A stretch of DNA of 64,000 bases, from positions 186,001 through 250,000 of the forward strand of contig NC_041681.1 of NCBI RefSeq assembly GCF_900005765.1, given 5' to 3'. Numbering within the stretch: position 1 is the stretch's first letter; every line of letters begins with the position of its first letter. Under the pieces are notes generated by a model. That model ran no database searches and was not told the DNA's origin. It saw nothing but the letters and a program-made list of their open reading frames with translations. Positions 62,518-64,000 of the stretch are shown here, in pieces. This DNA is from Plasmodium relictum (taxonomy: Eukaryota; Apicomplexa; Aconoidasida; Haemosporida; Plasmodiidae). A program made the position numbers and the translations under genes.

Positions 62518-63966
62518 CTACAATGAACTATGCATTTTACTCCATTCATCATAATCAAAAACATTTTTATAAGATGTATTAACTTGAGTCATAGCCTTAA
62601 TAAAATCATTATATTTAATAGCACGAAAACTAGAAGTACTGGGTATGTTTTGTATTCCATTATATTGTTCTACTGCATCATCATATACATATTCGTAACA
62701 TTTTGAACAAAGATGATAAATATCACTTCCATTCCAATTTTCTAGTTTAAGTGATACAGTATCTAATTCATCTTCAGTCATTTGAAATCCTGAATGAGTA
62801 TGTTTTGAAATAATGTAACGGATTTGTTCTTTTCTTGCTTGAAAGTCAGGTAAAGGAATATATACTCTTTTATTGAAACGCCTCAAAGCAGCATCATCTA
62901 TCATATCAGGCCTATTAGTTGCACCAATAATAACAGTGATAATATCTTTTTTAGTACTTATTCCATCAATCATTTGCAATAACTGATTTTTAATTCTTAT
63001 TGTTGTGTCATCTTCATCCTTTTTTCTTGCACCTAACAAAGAGTCAATTTCATCAAAAAATAAAATAGAAGGATTATCTATTTCTGCACACTTAAATAAA
63101 CTTGTAACAATTTTTTCTGTTTCTCCAATATATTTACTAAATAATGATGATGTATTGACATTATAAAAAGAACATTTACAAAAAGATGCTACCCATTTTG
63201 CTATCATAGTTTTTCCAGTACCAGGTGGTCCGAACAGTAATATTCCTTTAGCAGCTCTATTTAATCCAGTAAATAAGTCTGGTCTTAAAATTGCATTAAC
63301 AATTTTGTCTTTTATAATTTTTTTAATATCATATAAACCAATAATATCAGATTCTCTAATTTGCTCCTTAGAATCCATTTTCATACCTAATGCATACCTT
63401 ATTACATTTATTTCTATTCCTTGATCTATTAAAGACCAATATTTTTCTGGTATTTCATCATACCCATCATTTGAATCATCATTATTTTTTTTTGAGTTTT
63501 TTTTTTTTTCACTCTTTGTTTCATTTTTATTATTTCTCAACATATTTCTATTTCTTTTTTTTTCATTAATAAAATTGAATGCTTGGATTGCTTCCTCATT
63601 TTTTTCATCTTTTCTTTTTACCAAGATATCATATGCATTAGAAAAAGTATCTTTTTTTTTTGAAGAAATCTTTTCAATATCATCATTTTCATCTGATAAA
63701 TAACTTTTTTTTTTCTTTTTTAATTTTAATGCTTTTGGAGTATATATAGCATCATCACTATCTTCAGAAACAAAATTTTTACCCTGCCTAATTTCGTCAG
63801 AATCTATTTCTCCTTTTAATTTTTTTGTATGTCCTTTTTCTTCTTGATAATTATTATCATTGTTTTTTTTTATATTAAAGGAATCATTCTGAAAATTATA
63901 TTTGCTATTATTTCCATGATTATTTTCTTCATGATAAATTTTAATAAACAAAGGATTAAAATTCAT
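62518..63966 (-). CDS. Meiotic-clade AAA ATPase, FIGL1 (fidgetin-like 1)-like
   Basis: Walker A GPPGTGKT lies at about residues 246-253 and Walker B ILFFDEID at about 300-307. The second region of homology (IIGATNRPDMIDDAALRRF) and the helical lid end in a DYDEW..H tail. The AAA module begins RPDLFTGL..KGILLFGPPGTGKT and continues KRVYIPLPDFQARKEQI, closest in my memory to FIGL1. Katanin, spastin and VPS4 are relatives; no MIT domain is seen. FIGL1 acts on RAD51/DMC1 recombinases and limits crossovers in plants and animals. Residues 1-175 are charged low complexity. The ATG at 63964-63966 may not be the true start, because the frame stays open leftwards in the protein (SGIKCLDIKNF) to the window edge, so the gene may be 5'-partial. 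Confidence 0.72.
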   Translation of the reverse strand: MNFNPLFIKIYHEENNHGNNSKYNFQNDSFNIKKNNDNNYQEEKGHTKKLKGEIDSDEIRQGKNFVSEDSDDAIYTPKALKLKKKKKSYLSDENDDIEKISSKKKDTFSNAYDILVKRKDEKNEEAIQAFNFINEKKRNRNMLRNNKNETKSEKKKNSKKNNDDSNDGYDEIPEKYWSLIDQGIEINVIRYALGMKMDSKEQIRESDIIGLYDIKKIIKDKIVNAILRPDLFTGLNRAAKGILLFGPPGTGKTMIAKWVASFCKCSFYNVNTSSLFSKYIGETEKIVTSLFKCAEIDNPSILFFDEIDSLLGARKKDEDDTTIRIKNQLLQMIDGISTKKDIITVIIGATNRPDMIDDAALRRFNKRVYIPLPDFQARKEQIRYIISKHTHSGFQMTEDELDTVSLKLENWNGSDIYHLCSKCYEYVYDDAVEQYNGIQNIPSTSSFRAIKYNDFIKAMTQVNTSYKNVFDYDEWSKMHSSL

Positions 63967-64000
63967 AAAATTTTTTATATCTAAACATTTAATACCACTC

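Overview
The window is nuclear chromosomal DNA of a malaria parasite (genus Plasmodium). The base composition is extremely A+T-rich, with long homopolymer T/A runs and (AT)n tracts. Proteins are packed with Asn/Lys/Glu low complexity. Introns are short, AT-rich and GT..AG, often with a T-rich acceptor. Several genes belong to recognisable apicomplexan families. A cytosolic glyoxalase II gene beside a giant NYN-domain gene matches, from memory, a part of P. falciparum chromosome 4. The divergence and the length of the low-complexity tracts suggest another species, possibly an avian-infecting lineage; this is inference. I see no plasmid, phage, transposon, CRISPR or rRNA, and no convincing tRNA.

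Layout, left to right. 1-2574: a possible terminal exon, then a seven-exon glyoxalase II gene (+). 2991-10613: a ~2,500-residue coiled-coil protein ending in an NYN/Zc3h12a-type ribonuclease domain (-). 13161-13580: a small basic protein (+). 14239-18126: a 13-exon coiled-coil protein that looks like PPP1R21 (FERRY complex subunit) with a C-terminal CxxC..CxxC knuckle (+). 18165-19551: mitochondrial ribosomal protein bL25 (-), tail to tail with the previous gene. 20172-31335: an 11-exon, ~3,250-residue Lys/Glu/Asn-rich protein with a possible C2-like C-terminus (-). 33179-34471: a protein with a C-terminal region like RNase MRP subunit RMP1/Nepro (-). 34817-35946: a membrane-anchored methyltransferase (+). 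36202-37208: peptidyl-tRNA hydrolase 2 with an N-terminal anchor (-). 38272-39399: an RPA12-type RNA polymerase I subunit with a long Lys-rich extension (+). 40194-40511 and 41582-41876: two small genes, the second a newly spliced 53-residue membrane protein. 42182-43610: an SLC25A39/40 (Mtm1)-like mitochondrial carrier (+). 46452-49815: a two-zinc-finger protein whose frame changes once (+). 50388-56117: a TH1/NELF-C/D-like protein (-). 57460-61413: a guanylate-binding-protein-like pseudo-GTPase (+). 62518 to the right edge: a FIGL1-like meiotic-clade AAA ATPase (-).

The genes are monocistronic and do not form one pathway. Themes recur: mitochondrial function (bL25m, carrier, PTH2, methyltransferase) and RNA biology (NYN nuclease, RMP1-like, RPA12, TH1-like, and PPP1R21, which in animals links endosomes to mRNA). 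Exon structures were worked out by hand. Where a splice junction keeps phase and joins conserved motifs I trust it; elsewhere this is stated. The most interesting leads are the three cryptic homologues (PPP1R21, RMP1, TH1), the degenerate GBP-like GTPase, the spliced small membrane protein and the frame change in the zinc-finger gene.
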